DNA of 64,000 nucleotides from Siniperca chuatsi (GCF_020085105.1 NC_058045.1:16155833-16219832), one strand, 5' to 3'; shown: positions 13,392-24,972, counted from the first letter of the stretch. Notes: generated by a model from the letters alone, not told the origin. Program-made: numbers and translations.

Positions 13392-16300
13392 TCCACCTCA
13401 TTGTGAACCCATAATTTACTTACTTAACAACACACATGTGACACGTTGTCTGTAACAATAGGAGCAACAGTTCAGTGTCTGAATAGAAAAGGAGCCTGTA
13501 CTTATGATGTAAAGTGAGGGGAGAGGTCAGATTTTGCTTTATGAAATGTAGTAGGACTTTAGAAACTGCTCAGTTTAAGAACTTGTGTGAGTGTGTGTGT
13601 GTGTGTGTGTGGTAACTGTGGTAGATGATTCTATCTGCAGACTTTCTGGTACACTCTGGTGGGCTTTGTCAGTTTCTCTTGACACTCATTTTGTATCTTT
13701 GTGGTTGTTGTTTACAAGCATTGTATAGCTACAGCTAAGTCACTGAAGAGCCAGAGCTCTGCTATTTTTACCTTAAGTTCCTGACTAAAGTGCACAGTAC
13801 TGCATATAAGGTAAATAATGTATATTACTATGGACACAACCCAAAATGCAGAGAGCTAACTAACAGTGATGTTTACGTGATTTTAATAAAACAATGTACG
13901 ATTTTTCTTGAGGCATGGTGAGAATATCAAAAGCATAACATTGATGCAACTATAGCTACAGCTAATTTCATAGTAAATTAATTTAATTGATATTTTATTT
14001 ACAAATATATGTCTCCAAACGGTCTAAAAAATCACAACTGCCTGTTAGAAGTTGTCACAGTGCGATATAATGTAATTTCTTATTTTTTCTGACCAACAGT
14101 GAAACAACCCAAAGGTATTGTATTACTGGGGTTTTAGTTAATAAATGACTCAAAACTATCCTCTGGTGATCAACTAATGGATTACCATTCATTGATTCAT
14201 CACTAATTTTACTAAATTGACTGTTTGAGAGGTTTTAAAGAAAATGCTTAGGCAACCTTTCTGCCATATCTAGATGAATCAAGTAGTTATTTCTATACCT
14301 GGGAAATAGACTATAGTTTTGTCATGGGGTTGCATTTGCTCTCATCTCAAAAACAAATTGATGGCTAAATATAATACATTTTGGGACATTTTCAAAATGG
14401 TAGTAGTAGTAGTTAAGACAAATAACTACAATTGCTACAACTACTACTAATTTTTGCTGGAATTTGACTATAGTGTCTGACAAGGTTGTTCCCATAGTAT
14501 GTTTACAGCACCGACCTGACCTTTTTGGTTTGCGTTGTAGCGCTCTGCACAGCTGAAGTACAGTATGTACATGTACGTGGTGAAACACACCAGTGGTATG
14601 GTGGTGGCAGCAGCAGAGTGAGAAGCACATGAATGTCTGTAAATTCATGCTCACTGAGGTGTTTAAATGGATCAGTGAAGCAACACTAAAGCCTTGACTC
14701 ATTCAGACAGTGCAGCACAGCACACAGTGGTCTACTGTACAGTCTAATGAACAGCAACAAGACATGAGTGGGATAGTTCAGATTCTCTACAGTCACCGTT
14801 TAACCGTATCTCACCGTATCTCATTAATCTAGAGACGATGCTTCAACCGAGTGACTGTACGTTCAAACATGATATTGTATTCACCCCTAATAATGTCTCA
14901 TGGGTCTCTTTATTGAGTCTTTGAGGTTCCTTAATCCATCCATAAAACAAGCATCAGATAGTCCTCAGTTTCAGTGATGTTGAAGCTTTGTCTTTGAGCT
15001 CACAGAGACTTTGCTGTGTTTTCGAAGCTTTGAGACAGGAAAGTATTCTTTTTTTATTTTGTCAGCCTCTCAATGCTAGAGGCCCAAGATTTTCAGGCAA
15101 GCTCTTATAGAAAGACTCGATTCATGCTGTGTAGCTCAGCAATTATACTTAATCAGTCTAACTGCTTCCCCTGTAGCCAGGGATGGAAAAAGTTTTCTAG
15201 TCAAAAGTAAAAAGTAGTCAAGTATTGAAAACAACCGAAATAAAAGTACAGTAAAGAAGTAAATGAAAGTAATCTGAGTCAGATATACATGTATGAATGT
15301 ACTTGGTTACATATGATAACTGCAAAATGTCAATGTGACATACTGACTATAATGATGATGATAACGTATTAAATGTTAGAATGTTAGCATTTAGCACAGA
15401 ATGATGCTGAATGTTAGCATATTAGTATTAAGCTCAAAGCACAGCTGAGCCTGACAGAGTGCAGCTGAAGCTGATGGATTATGAGTTAAATGTAAAAGTC
15501 TTAAATGTACAATTTAGACTGATGCAAGATGAGTCAAGTGAGACAAAGTAGAGCTGAACCTGAGTCTGAGAGAAGATGTGATGAGACTGCACAGAAGATA
15601 AACCCTGTTAATTTAGGTGACAAAATGGTTATAATTTCTTCTGTTGCCATACATAGATCTTTTCTTTTCCACTAGTGGGGCAAAATATGTAAGAAAAGCA
15701 GTTTTCTCTCAACTTCTCATCTATTCAGCAGTTTTGTTTTCTGGCTTTAAGTGAACATTACAGGGCTGCTACTGTGACTATAGACTTTTACTGTTATTTT
15801 TCTTTTACCTCAAATTACTGGTAAAAGCTACTTTATAGTATCTTTCTATTCTTATGTATGGTATAAATGATGAAATATGGCATAAATGCTGTGCATTTTA
15901 TAGCCAAAAGCAGAATGTTTTATTTTATTTAAAATTTAATATCATTAACATAATAATGATTTGAATTTCTGGATTTTTGTTACTTAGTTTCTTGGTCCTG
16001 TTCATGAATTTCACAGGCAGAGTGAATTTAGATTTGGAGAGGCAATACCGTGTCATGGCCATTAATGTCGCACTAAGCAAACTGTAATAAACTCATTAAT
16101 TATGGAAACAAAAACAAATAACCCACACGCCCACACATTCATCTCCACCCTCAGACTCTCCTCTCCTCATGTCCTCTTCTCTGTCCACAGCGTCTCACAC
16201 TCTGATCAGCTTTTCTATCCCTGTAGTCTATTCTTATATAAGAGTAGGTGGGAGAATACCTCACTCCTCCTACTGGATTTAATGTGGTGCCAGTCAAATC

Positions 16301-19032
16301 CCACTCTCAGCACCTTTTAAGTCATTTTTATCAGAAGAACTGGCAAAGGAATATTACATAAGATCAGCTGATGGCAGTCTGTCTCTGTGAAACCTAGCTC
16401 GTTTTCAGAGATGCACAAGAGCATGCGTGTTGCAAAACACACACGCTTGCTCACAGTCTGCTATGTATATATCCATGCAGATGCACACCAACAGTACACA
16501 TACCCTCACGTGTACAGACACAGACGCACTTAAGTCCATTACATAATGCTATAGGTTTGTTTTGCTTACCATTTTCTCATGGCATAGCTGCAGATTGTTT
16601 GGTCTGTCCACTGCACTGTTGGAAAAACAGATTTTGCATGAGAGCACAAACACACACATACACACACACACACACACACACAAATATAAATAACACTATA
16701 CTCCCAGTTGTGTTCTCAATAGATGACAGTGACTCAACTCCACATCAACAGTGTGTTTATGGAGTGGGTGAGAATTGAAATGCCAGTTACTGTTCATTTA
16801 GTATATAATTGCTATCTGCAGTATCCAAGAGACAGTAGTGCTGCTTAAAAGATTTTACACTGTCAAGCATGAAACAGAGAGCAGCTTCCATTCTGATGGA
16901 ATGATTAATATTAAACCTCCACGCCTGTCTCCAGTTACCAACACTTCTCTGTTTACTCTCCTCCTGCAGTCTGGCTTTAGCTCTGTAATGCTCCTTGCTG
17001 TTGTCTGTGCCAACATACTGTTGTTGTTGTCTCTCTGACCCACTAAGTCAGCTCTATTTCAGCCTCTTAATTCCTTTCACCTTTCTCACTGTTTCTCTCA
17101 CATCCCATCTCTCCCTCTCTCCTCCCAGGAGAAGAACCTGGAGTGGTTCCCTCGTATGAGAGCCATGTCTCTGGTGAGCAGTGAGGGAGACAATGAGCAG
17201 AATGAGATGCGCTCTCTGCAGGAGAAACTGGACAGCACTGTCACTCTGGTAACTCAGCTGTCTGGCCAGCTGGCTGAGCTCAAGGAACAGGTAAAGTGCC
17301 ACTTCAGGCCGTCTTTCTTGCTGTGGTGGGAAAAGCTCTGGTCCAAGCACCATGGTAGTCTGACCTGAACGCCTGATGAATAATCCAAAGCAGAATCTGC
17401 CTGTTTTTAAAAAGTATATATCATAGTAACATCTTGTTTAGATGCATTCCGCCAACTATAGCACATGGACTGTGAACTCCACGTGCTACCTGACCTACAG
17501 ACTCCTTTCACCTAAAATCACCTGTGGGGCAATAGGTCACATGGAAGAGGCAGCGTCAGCAGTCTTATTTTACTATCCATCTCTGTACTGAGTTCAGTTA
17601 TCTAAATTAATTTTATCAGACCCTTGATGCTCCTGAACGCAGCACAACAGGTGACTGTCACGTCAGTGATCAACGCGACTGATAGCCGCCAGTGAGCCTC
17701 TGGCTATTTGGATGACTAGCTCTGCTGCTGCAGTGTGACTGATCACTCTCATCACCTGCCTCCCCTGCATGTGATTCCAGTCACAGGCCTGTCCTTGTTC
17801 CTCTTCTGCCAGATGTGTGAAAACAGCTCCTACTGGAGGATCACACTCCAATAAACAAAACAACAACCTCTGTCAACCTCAGTAAGCAGTTAAGTCTGTA
17901 ACATCTCCCTGCTGGTCGGGATTCTCGTGCGATCCCTGTAACAACCAAGTTTAATGTGCTGTTGAGCAAGACACGAAACCTTTTCTCTTGAGTCTGTAGT
18001 TTGGTTCAACTGCAGGCGATGGATTATTCTAATCTAGGTTTACAGCAGTCTAAACTGACAAACATGTAGTCATGGGGTTGGCAAGGATGTCACTCCTCCT
18101 TTATGATAAACGGAAATTTTAGTGTACACCACAAATGGTGTGTGTTTATGCAGGCCCAATTACAGCTCTGCAGTCATGATGGGAGGCCTGCAGGTGTCAC
18201 ACCAGCTCTGACTGAAGAAAGTTCCACCTGCAGCTCCTCCCTCATTACAACCTCTGCTGACCATGACACTTTGTGTGGGTTTTGAGGTTCTGCACAGTGT
18301 ACTCGATGTCCTTTAATCTGCATGTACAGTTTATGGTTTACAGAAGCAGTGGCATTCATTTTTGACGTCATGACCCCCACACACACACACATACAACAGC
18401 CAGACATGACGGTGTCCTTTAATGAAGTTTCCAGGGGACATTTTAGTTTCCAGTCATATCAGCGGTTGAACAAAGCAATTTGCATAAAACTGTTGAGAAG
18501 ATTTATCTCTTTTATAACATCTCAGTCAAATGTTGAGAAGAAAATGTTAAATTACTACTAAACTCTCACAAAGTAATTGTTTGCAGTGTTTGAAATGACT
18601 AATGTGAGAAGTCTTGTTCAGTTCAATATTTTTTTGTAACACAGCTAATCCAGATTCATTTCTTCATGTAATGAGACCAAGATTCATTTTGTTTGGTCTA
18701 AATGAATTGACTCGCTCTTAGAGTAGAGATTTAGAGAAACATTTTACCTGCACTCCAAGTTCAAATAGATAAACACTCCGCTCTGGAATGTAATAATTAT
18801 ATGTGAACATAGTAGGAACATTGTGTTTTGCATAATAAAGTGCCCATTACAACAGTAAAAGCACAAATACAGGTTTGCCTGTATCATGCCTATACTACAT
18901 GCAAAATTAAAAGCCACTCCAGGTTGATGTTTTTTTTTTCATCCTCCACAGATGACAGAACAGAGGAAGAACAAGCAGAGGCTTGGATTCCTGGGTCCTC
19001 CTCAGCCCAACCATCACATCCCGGCCCACTGA
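904..19032 (+). CDS. itpr2: Inositol 1,4,5-trisphosphate receptor type 2, C-terminal ~694 residues (5' part outside window)
   Basis: Ligand-gated Ca2+ release channel of the ER membrane. The coding exons are 904-1014, 1422-1517, 1621-1740, 3135-3269, 3413-3605, 3809-3934, 5800-5975, 6081-6245, 6383-6566, 8080-8166, 9235-9356, 9558-9723, 9830-9990, 17129-17290 and 18952-19032. All have AG/GT borders and compatible phases, and join into one open frame ending at TGA 19030-19032. Visible in order are the end of the modulatory region, six membrane segments, the GGGVGD selectivity-filter motif, an S6 helix, a C2H2 finger (CFICG...H...H) and a C-terminal coil. Type 2 is chosen over types 1 and 3 because of [13 protein letters not shown], the tail [18 protein letters not shown], and synteny with sspn-bhlhe41-rassf8-kras. 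The window opens inside an intron, so the IP3-binding core is missing only because it lies upstream. Confidence 0.97.
1422..1517 (+). CDS. itpr2: itpr2 exon: [22 protein letters not shown]...
   Basis: Phase 0-0 exon of 32 codons with donor gtaagt. It continues the RIH-associated helical region ([11 protein letters not shown] is typical of IP3 receptors). Confidence 0.95.
1621..1740 (+). CDS. itpr2: itpr2 exon: [10 protein letters not shown]...acidic loop...[11 protein letters not shown]
   Basis: Phase 0-0 exon of 40 codons. It contains an acidic loop (ESEEDEDS) followed by [14 protein letters not shown], a conserved stretch just before the transmembrane region. The donor is gtaata. Confidence 0.95.
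1855..1885. repeat. (TG)n microsatellite
   Basis: About 15 uninterrupted TG units in an itpr2 intron. Confidence 0.95.
2560..2880. repeat. Possible interspersed repeat in itpr2 intron
   Basis: A GC-richer block in an AT-rich intron, with phrases such as cggctttacggagctttatag and ctagctggtgaacata that resemble a dispersed fish repeat from memory. No ends or target duplication could be defined, so the call is tentative. Confidence 0.35.
3135..3269 (+). CDS. itpr2: itpr2 exon with Gly-rich insert: [12 protein letters not shown]...[10 protein letters not shown]
   Basis: Phase 0-0 exon of 45 codons. The conserved ends are LARHNK and [13 protein letters not shown]. Between them is a glycine-rich stretch ([19 protein letters not shown]), longer than the linker I know from mammalian receptors. 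It is probably a flexible cytoplasmic loop. Confidence 0.95.
3413..3605 (+). CDS. itpr2: itpr2 exon: [22 protein letters not shown]...MRWQKKIR
   Basis: Exon of 193 nt ending in phase 1 with donor gtaagt. It encodes the highly conserved cytoplasmic segment ([23 protein letters not shown]) leading into the first membrane helix. Confidence 0.95.
3809..3934 (+). CDS. itpr2: itpr2 exon: transmembrane segment S1
   Basis: Phase 1-1 exon of 126 nt. [20 protein letters not shown] continues into [13 protein letters not shown], which is the first transmembrane helix and the start of the first luminal loop. Confidence 0.95.
3935..5799 (+). other. itpr2 intron, nothing further recognised
   Basis: This 1.9-kb intron separates the S1 and S2 exons. 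No exon with good splice signals, repeat ends or RNA gene was seen. Confidence 0.6.
5800..5975 (+). CDS. itpr2: itpr2 exon: transmembrane segments S2 and S3
   Basis: Exon of 176 nt ending in phase 0, donor gtaagt. It encodes [20 protein letters not shown] (S2), then [20 protein letters not shown] (S3), and ends [11 protein letters not shown]. Confidence 0.95.
6081..6245 (+). CDS. itpr2: itpr2 exon: transmembrane segment S4
   Basis: Phase 0-0 exon of 55 codons. It has the conserved [13 protein letters not shown] loop, then [20 protein letters not shown] as the fourth membrane helix. Confidence 0.95.
6383..6566 (+). CDS. itpr2: itpr2 exon: S4-S5 linker and S5
   Basis: Exon of 184 nt ending in phase 1. 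It has the linker [20 protein letters not shown], then S5 ([20 protein letters not shown]), and ends [16 protein letters not shown] in the luminal loop before the pore. Confidence 0.95.
6712..6810 (+). mobile_element. tRNA-derived SINE remnant
   Basis: Carries the phrase atgtaattgcaatgtcc...gtcagagtccgggtaggaacctttgttgcatgtcatcccc. The same layout recurs at 59117-59196, where a polymerase III B-box-like GGTTTGAGTCC is clearer. This matches the common fish tRNA-derived SINE layout. It is decayed, with no A box. Confidence 0.6.
8080..8166 (+). CDS. itpr2: itpr2 short luminal-loop exon (29 codons)
   Basis: This exon is too short for ORF screening. The acceptor is a long pyrimidine run then gaaaag, and the donor is a consensus gtaagt. 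It is phase 1-1 and 87 nt long, so it joins exons 6383-6566 and 9235-9356 in frame. It encodes [19 protein letters not shown], aligning with the mammalian ITPR2 loop that has a C-x(3-4)-C pair before EDGIER. This is the luminal segment between S5 and the pore helix. Splice signals, phase and the cysteine pair agree; transcript support is needed for certainty. Confidence 0.85.
8330..8425. repeat. CA-rich imperfect microsatellite
   Basis: Interrupted CA/CACG repeats in an itpr2 intron. They create a spurious Cys/Val-rich reverse-strand frame. Confidence 0.8.
9235..9356 (+). CDS. itpr2: itpr2 exon: pore helix and selectivity filter
   Basis: Exon of 122 nt. It encodes [20 protein letters not shown], then [26 protein letters not shown] is the IP3-receptor selectivity filter. 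The acceptor atag|AT follows a pyrimidine-rich tract, and the donor is gtaaga. Confidence 0.95.
9558..9723 (+). CDS. itpr2: itpr2 exon: pore-lining S6
   Basis: Exon of 166 nt. It encodes [20 protein letters not shown] and [20 protein letters not shown] (S6 and gate), then KTTCFIC, the first half of the C2H2 finger in the linker domain. It ends in phase 1. Confidence 0.95.
9830..9990 (+). CDS. itpr2: itpr2 exon: second half of C2H2 finger
   Basis: Exon of 161 nt. It encodes [20 protein letters not shown], then EHNMWHY, supplying the two finger histidines, and on to ESYVAQMIA. The donor is gtcagt. The following intron is 7.1 kb, the longest in the visible gene. Confidence 0.95.
10550..10900. 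promoter_or_regulatory. Candidate conserved enhancer with SOX/POU composite site
   Basis: A 350-bp block in the 7.1-kb itpr2 intron with dense homeodomain-like TAATTA/ATTAA cores, an E-box-like CAGGTG and TATGCAT. At 10766-10780 the minus strand reads GTTTGTTATGCAAAT, matching the SOX2-OCT4 composite consensus (CWTTGTYATGCAAAT) at 14 of 15 positions. The balanced composition against AT-rich flanks suggests a conserved non-coding element. This is inference from motifs only. Confidence 0.4.
11960..12640 (-). mobile_element. LINE remnant, 3' end of reverse-transcriptase ORF (CR1/L2/Rex1-like)
   Basis: Read on the minus strand, about 12345-12130 translates to [18 protein letters not shown], then a [14 protein letters not shown] block, then [16 protein letters not shown]. 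This is the hallmark C-terminal end of fish non-LTR reverse transcriptase ORFs. Upstream, 12480-12640 shows decayed similarity (TKPW, SDSLSW). The 3' tail runs to about 11962, and the frame is broken upstream. A truncated, inactive copy; the exact clade is not determined. Confidence 0.8.
12877..12904 (+). other. Predicted G-quadruplex motif
   Basis: Five G-runs of three or more separated by loops of 1-5 nt. It meets the G3+N1-7 rule on the plus strand. It is intronic in itpr2 and its function is unknown. Confidence 0.6.
13072..13107. repeat. (CA)n/(CACT)n microsatellite
   Basis: About 12 CA units followed by CACT repeats. Confidence 0.95.
13359..13392. repeat. (CT)n microsatellite
   Basis: CT repeats interrupted once by a gtct. 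Confidence 0.9.
13584..13612. repeat. (GT)n microsatellite
   Basis: GT run with one GA interruption. Confidence 0.9.
15180..15560. repeat. Likely interspersed repeat (agtaaaagtac type)
   Basis: Starts with ggatggaaaaagttttctag, then repeated short units of the aaagtaaaagta/aagtaatc kind and several internal gaatgttagcat copies. This resembles the widespread fish repeat built on 'agtaaaagta'. No termini defined. Confidence 0.4.
16650..16682. repeat. (CA)n microsatellite
   Basis: CA run with one TA interruption near its start, in itpr2 intron. Confidence 0.95.
17129..17290 (+). CDS. itpr2: itpr2 exon: C-terminal coiled coil
   Basis: Phase 0-0 exon of 54 codons. It encodes [20 protein letters not shown], then an amphipathic [20 protein letters not shown] segment expected to form the tetrameric C-terminal coil. 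Confidence 0.95.
17291..18951 (+). other. Last itpr2 intron, nothing further recognised
   Basis: Several short open frames on both strands, but none has convincing splice sites or recognisable protein content. Confidence 0.6.
18952..19032 (+). CDS. itpr2: itpr2 last coding exon
   Basis: It encodes [20 protein letters not shown] then HHIPAH and the stop TGA. The tail closely matches the type 2 receptor. Confidence 0.95.
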   Translation: MTEQRKNKQRLGFLGPPQPNHHIPAH

Positions 19033-20320
19033 GGGGCTCGAAGCTCAAACAGGAGACAGTGACGGGCCACTCGACTGCAGGCTCGCAGTAGAAACCAGAT
19101 TGAAATGCAGACACACACAAACTCCAGCCTTAAGAACAATACATGTACGCAGAGTACACTTACAATCAAAATGTAAGAGGACATAGTGCCTTTTTTATGA
19201 CACAATCACTGCATTATGGGATACAGACTGTGCCTTATGTGCTCTAGGAGCATGCTTTACTGTACACACCCTCGTACAGAGGAGCTCGTCTCCGTGAATG
19301 ATTGGCCAGACACGGCACACATCTGTCAGTGTAGTGTCGGGAGGTCAAGGGAAATGTTAAGGTAAAGTTAATGGTTAAGTGCTGTCAAGTCTGCGGATGG
19401 CCATGTCTCAGCCTTCGTTCCTCGACTGCCTCAGTGCTGATGCGTAAGAGAGCGGACCGACTGGCTGCACTGAGGTCAGTGAATAGCGGTGAACACAGAA
19501 GTTGGGGGGGTTTCTTGCATCACCGATTGGCCTCCAGGGGAAGAGTGTGTGTGTGAGCATTAAGTATTCTCCCCTTCACCTTTTTAGATTTCTGATGATA
19601 TTTATGAGACGATTTGCAGTTTATAACTGGAGTATTATTTTTTGCATTTTGGAAAAAGAATCATGCTGCCTCACTCATTAACTTTTATAAACAGTACATT
19701 GCAACTGCTGAAAGTGCACTTTTATAAAAAATAAAAGGGGTAAGAATTTAAGCCTGTAACCGAAAGCAATGGTTAGTTTGGGGTATTATTTATGCATGCT
19801 TTGTGTTGTGTTTAAAAATGCATTCACTGCACCATTTTGGTTGACTTTTTACAGATTTCTACAGAGTATACAAGTAACAGAAATGTGAATGAAAATAATG
19901 ATTACCTGTGCAGAACTTACTTGAAATTTCTTTCAAATCTAAATCTTATATTGGTACATAATGTAGTACTGACTGAAGATGGTATGCTTACAGTTCTTTG
20001 TTACAATATGAACATCCTCATGTCTATAGAGATGTCAACTAATACTGTAATATTTACTGTATCTGCTCATATCATCTTCATCTTCTACTGTTTCTTAAAG
20101 TTTAACTTTTTGGTGTAAATCATCCTCACTAGTCTCTCTTGGACTGCCATTGATTGTTAAATCTGAACTTGTGTTTTAAACTTGCACACACTAATGGCAG
20201 ATTATGAGTGTGTGCACTTGATGATAACTGTCCCGTGACACTTTCTGTTGAAACAAAGTGTATAGAAAAATGTGTTTTATGTGGTTGGATGTTGTAATAA
20301 ATTTGTAAGAAGACTCAATG
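19033..20320 (+). other. itpr2: itpr2 3' untranslated region with poly(A) signal
   Basis: AT-rich and non-coding after the stop. The best poly(A) signal is AATAAA at 20296-20301, with cleavage expected about 15-25 bp later. An AATAAA also occurs near 19727 and could give a shorter end. The 3' limit is inferred. Confidence 0.6.
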
Positions 20321-23300
20321 ACGTGAGTAGCTTTCTAGCAGAGTTTGCCTCAGTCCCTGTTGTTGTTGGGGATGAATGAGCACTCCCCCACACTCACCCT
20401 GACCCCCTCTGCACCCACCCACCCACACACTCATTGTTTACTCACACTTGTACTTATCCATGAAGGTAGCACAGGAAGAGACTTCATTCAGACAGGATCA
20501 TATTTCATGCAGCAGGGATAGTCATCTAATATTAAAAGCAAAGTTAACAGATATGCTGCACATGCCGTCACTGTACTGCTTTTGTGTAGCTCATCTTGAC
20601 ATTTAATTGCAGCTAATTAATAGCTGATATGATGCAGAGAGACTAGACCAGACTCTGGAAGTGAACCTTTGTTCTTAGTCAGTCTACTTTATGAGCTTTG
20701 CTGTTATCCAAGTTTAACACTCTTTTTAAAAATTTAATTAAGTAATCAAAGTACAGAAATAAGAGATTATAGATGTTTTCTAGCATAGCGATTCCCAACC
20801 ACGGGTACTTGTAGCCCAGCTGAAAGTAATGGATAAATGGTTGAAATAGAAAGCTAAAAGTAATGGATGAGCAGTTGAAACAGGTAGTTAAAATAGTGGG
20901 TAGTTAAATGGCTGAAACGTCTAGATTATGCCACTACAAGTGGTAGTAGTACAAATGCCAACTTGACCAAACTGACTCAAACAATACAATTTGTATGAAG
21001 AATGTTTTGTAATAATATCCACCTTAATATAATAAAGTGTTAAATAACACCCAGTTTAAAGTCATTGCAAATGAATACATTTGAAACATGACAGGTGCTG
21101 TCGATGAAGGGGTACATTAGTTCATCTGAAAGGGCTCTGGGTGTACATTAGACTGTTCTAGGAGATATAAAATAGAAAGCATCTTAAGTTACTCTCATTG
21201 AGTGCTTCTATCTATTCAAAAGGCTGTGTCTTTCCTTTGTCATGTGGCGTTTTTATTCATAAAGAAATTAATTTCCTTTACAGGTATGAAGCATTGGTTA
21301 TATTTGGGCCTGTCAGTCACACATCCATTCACATTGTTGGTAATTTAACACTCAGTACTTGTGGAAATAGATAATTCAAAGCTGTGGCTGGTTGATTGTC
21401 TGTATGTTTGTGCTTGTGTAACATATTTGAGATAATAAACGAATCACAGAAAGGCCTTAACTGGTCTTTTATCCTGTCCTGTCATTTACCCTCTACAGAG
21501 AATCCCATCCTTCTTGGCTTCAGTTCGATGTTTACGCTGGCAGGCCTGCATTTGCGCCTGCTGCCTGTGACAGCCATTAAAATTAGCTCACGCAGTGCTA
21601 TAATGGTGAGCAGCTGTCACTATGCAGACAAGATGGGTAAAGTGCAGCATTACTGGAATGTATTGGACTCACAGAGGGAGGAGGATAATACCAGGACCAT
21701 CAGTACTGTCTGGCAAAAGTCTTATAGCCGTAGTGTGATACTAAACAAATATTCACTGCTTCGGTCTGCATCGCCTCCTAAACAGACCATTTTATCAGCT
21801 GAGATTTATTTTGATGATTTTGACCGTGGAAAGAAAACATTTAACTTTGATGTCCACTTACCAACAAAACTTTTAAAATGACTTTGGGGGGGGGGGATCA
21901 GTTTAGGATAATACACAAGATAGTCCGCTTCATTTCATCCTCTCAGTATACACTGAACTTTGTTAATGCAAGTGAGCAGTGAATTATTTACTTTATGAAC
22001 ACAACCTTGGACACATTTGGATCACAGTCATGAATCTCGTTGCAAACCACAGTCAAGAGTCACGTGCTTAGCCAGTGTGTATTCAGTAGTGAGAGTGAGA
22101 AAACACCCAGAGAAGGTCAATAAATACAAGGCAATGTCCCAAACACCTCTGTGGCTGGAGGCTGACCAATAGGATCCATCTCGCTGGAAGAATCATTTGC
22201 ATTCAAACTATAAATTTTAATTAAAGCATATATTTAACGGCATATAAACAATATATACTGTAGATAAAAACATTAACATTATTACGTAATTAAAATACTG
22301 GAATAGAGTTCAGTCTGTTGTTTTCAAGTTTCTGTGAAAGTAGTTGAGATTCGTGTCAATATACATATTGATCTTCTGTCTTCTGCAGTCTCCTCTAAAG
22401 ACTCACAGCAACATCAGTGGCCACCAGAATCAGATATCATTCAGTGTTTTTTTTGCCTTGAAAGATCAATTCACCACACAGGAAGTTGTTACTGACCGAG
22501 GGTGGACAGTGCCTCCTCATTTTTATAAATAAACATGCCCCCGTGATGACAGTCATGTGACTTCCTGTGTCTGGCTGCGAGATTGAGCCTTTGTAGTCAC
22601 ATGATGCATCAACATCATAACAATAAGCATGGAAAAACACAGCAAACAAGCCAGCCCTCCGTCACATGTAGATGCAGTATGTACAGTATGAGTGTCTACT
22701 GTGTGAAATGCATCATTCAACAGAATTAATCAATCATTCCCACTATAATACACTACTTCTTTTATTATCCTGCTAACTGAAAAAAATGGTGATAATTTTT
22801 TTAAGCTTAAAAAATTTAATGATGAATGTTACCAAATGTGTTGCCATGAGAGACTGATCCCTGGGGATGCCATCAGTTAATCACTGTGAGCAGTCACAGT
22901 TAACTTGTATAAATTAATAGTTCACAGTAAATCACATCCAGGCTCAGACAGTGACGACTTTGTCTCTTGCTGATATCACAGATTAGTAATACAATCTGCC
23001 TTAACTTTGACAGCTGCATTGTTGTTAATATGGATGATTCAGTTATAATATGCATTTTTCCATAAATTTTAATAATATGCTAGCCTCATGTTTAGGCTGT
23101 ATTTTGTGCAGCATAAAAATGTTTTTGGCTTGGGGGATGCATATTTAAGAGATGCTCACTGATTCTCTTTCTGCTCAGTTTCAGTCATTACTAATAATAA
23201 TGCCATTACCTGCAGAAGCAAATCTATTCATTTGAACATGAGTGACATTTTGGGTCTGAGTTGGCTCTTTCTGTTTATTAACTGTATATGTGTGTTGACA

Positions 23301-24972
23301 AAACAGGAAAAAAGGAAACTGCATATAACTGAAACAAAGACTTGTATTTGTAACCACAAACAGTATGACAGTCTTAAAAGATGAAATGCACTCATTGGCA
23401 TCTTTTTTTTTATCTAAATGAAACGCTCCTGTCTCACCACACCACATTTAAGGCTTCTGTGAAAAAAATATTCTTAAACCATCTCCAGTCAGTTAACCTT
23501 TTTTCATCATTGACAAAACAGATGTAACATTGCACACTAATTACACTCTCCCTCTGGGCACGTTTGATCTAATTTGCTACGGAAACTGCCTCATGTTTAC
23601 CATTCCCTGCTTAGCATGTATATACAGTAGGTGACTGCTGTCGGCACCTGAGCTGAGAGTAAGAATGAGATAAAGCTGAAGCTCTGCAGAAGGCAAAGCA
23701 TTTTGAAAATACGAACCTAAAATTTTGTGGTTGTTGCATCCCTCTTGCTCTGTCCTGTCTGAATGAAAACAACTGAAATGTTGTAAACACAGTGAGATGA
23801 TTTTGTTACCTCGGTCCTGCTGCCTGTCTGAGTCCCCCTTTCCTCACCCCGGCCCCACTCCCCACTCCCTTTGTGGCTGCAGTAGTTTGACTCCTACAGG
23901 CTGTTTGAGTCATGCTGGCTATGGCCTGGCACCACCTTTGCAAGCCACAGCCCAGTTCAGCCTGGATCCAGTCTCATGAAGTGTCCTCTGCCCAGATTGT
24001 GTTGCTGCTGTCAGGATCCGCTTTTAGTGCATATAACTAGCCTGTTTGGAGTATTACAGAGATTACTTCTATCAGCTGAAATGTCCTTTGTTTTGTTTTT
24101 TTCATCAAGGATTTTATGCAATATTGCTGCATAAAAGAGCTGCATATGTTTATATAATAAGCAAAAGAAACAAAACAGAGGTTATTCATGGAATTAATCC
24201 ACCTAGTTGCTTTTTTGTGTGTGCGTCAAACGTGATAATGAGTTACAGCAGGCAGCTGCAAACTTTATAGAGTTAAAAACTTCAATACAATGTAATTTTC
24301 TGATCGAAAAGCAATAAACTAATAAAGAATGTATTATTTTTTCAGTCAATTAAGATAAAAAAGGATGTCTTACTAATATTTGCTACTGCATTTAGACAAT
24401 ATTTGGCCTTTTTCCTTTTTGACAGTGTCATTTAACACAGTGATTCAGTATGCCACCTAAAGCATCACTGCAGCAACTAATCATGATTATTAAATCTCAA
24501 TAACTCAGACCAAAGGAAATTTTGCCAGATCATGTTCATTTTTGGAGTTATGTGCATAACAAATGGTTTGTTTGGTTTCAGTGTTGTGCTTTTAATTTGT
24601 CTAGTATTGCATATGTATATAAGCTGTATGTCACAAGAGCAAATGTCAAGATAGTTACAAACATTGCGTCATTATCGTGGAACACAAATAGTTGGTTTTA
24701 GTTTTTCAAAAATAGAGTTGTTTTGCTCCTCTATTCAAGTTGTTTTTATAACATCAGACAACTGGAAGTACAAAGTTATTTATATGGTATACAAAATTTG
24801 TGCAAAAAGTACAACTAGCACAAAAGGTTAATATAAACTGACATCAAAGAAAACACAATCAGGCACACACCAAAAAGGCAAATGTCCCTGTCCTTCAGAG
24901 TGTAATCACACAGTTGGCATCACCCTCCATCCTGATCTGACTGATCAGAGTCATCCCATCAACTCTGCCACG
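20321..24972. other. itpr2-sspn tail-to-tail intergenic region
   Basis: No recognisable gene. 20785-21000 has decayed repeat-like text with recurring 'aagtaatggat' phrases. 21396-21881 is an unexplained 161-codon open frame, with a non-coding-conservation look around 21540-21610. 22980-23120 is AT-rich with TATGCA and TAAT cores. The lower part contains the sspn 3' UTR; a weak signal (ATTAAA, minus strand) lies near 24594. Confidence 0.5.
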
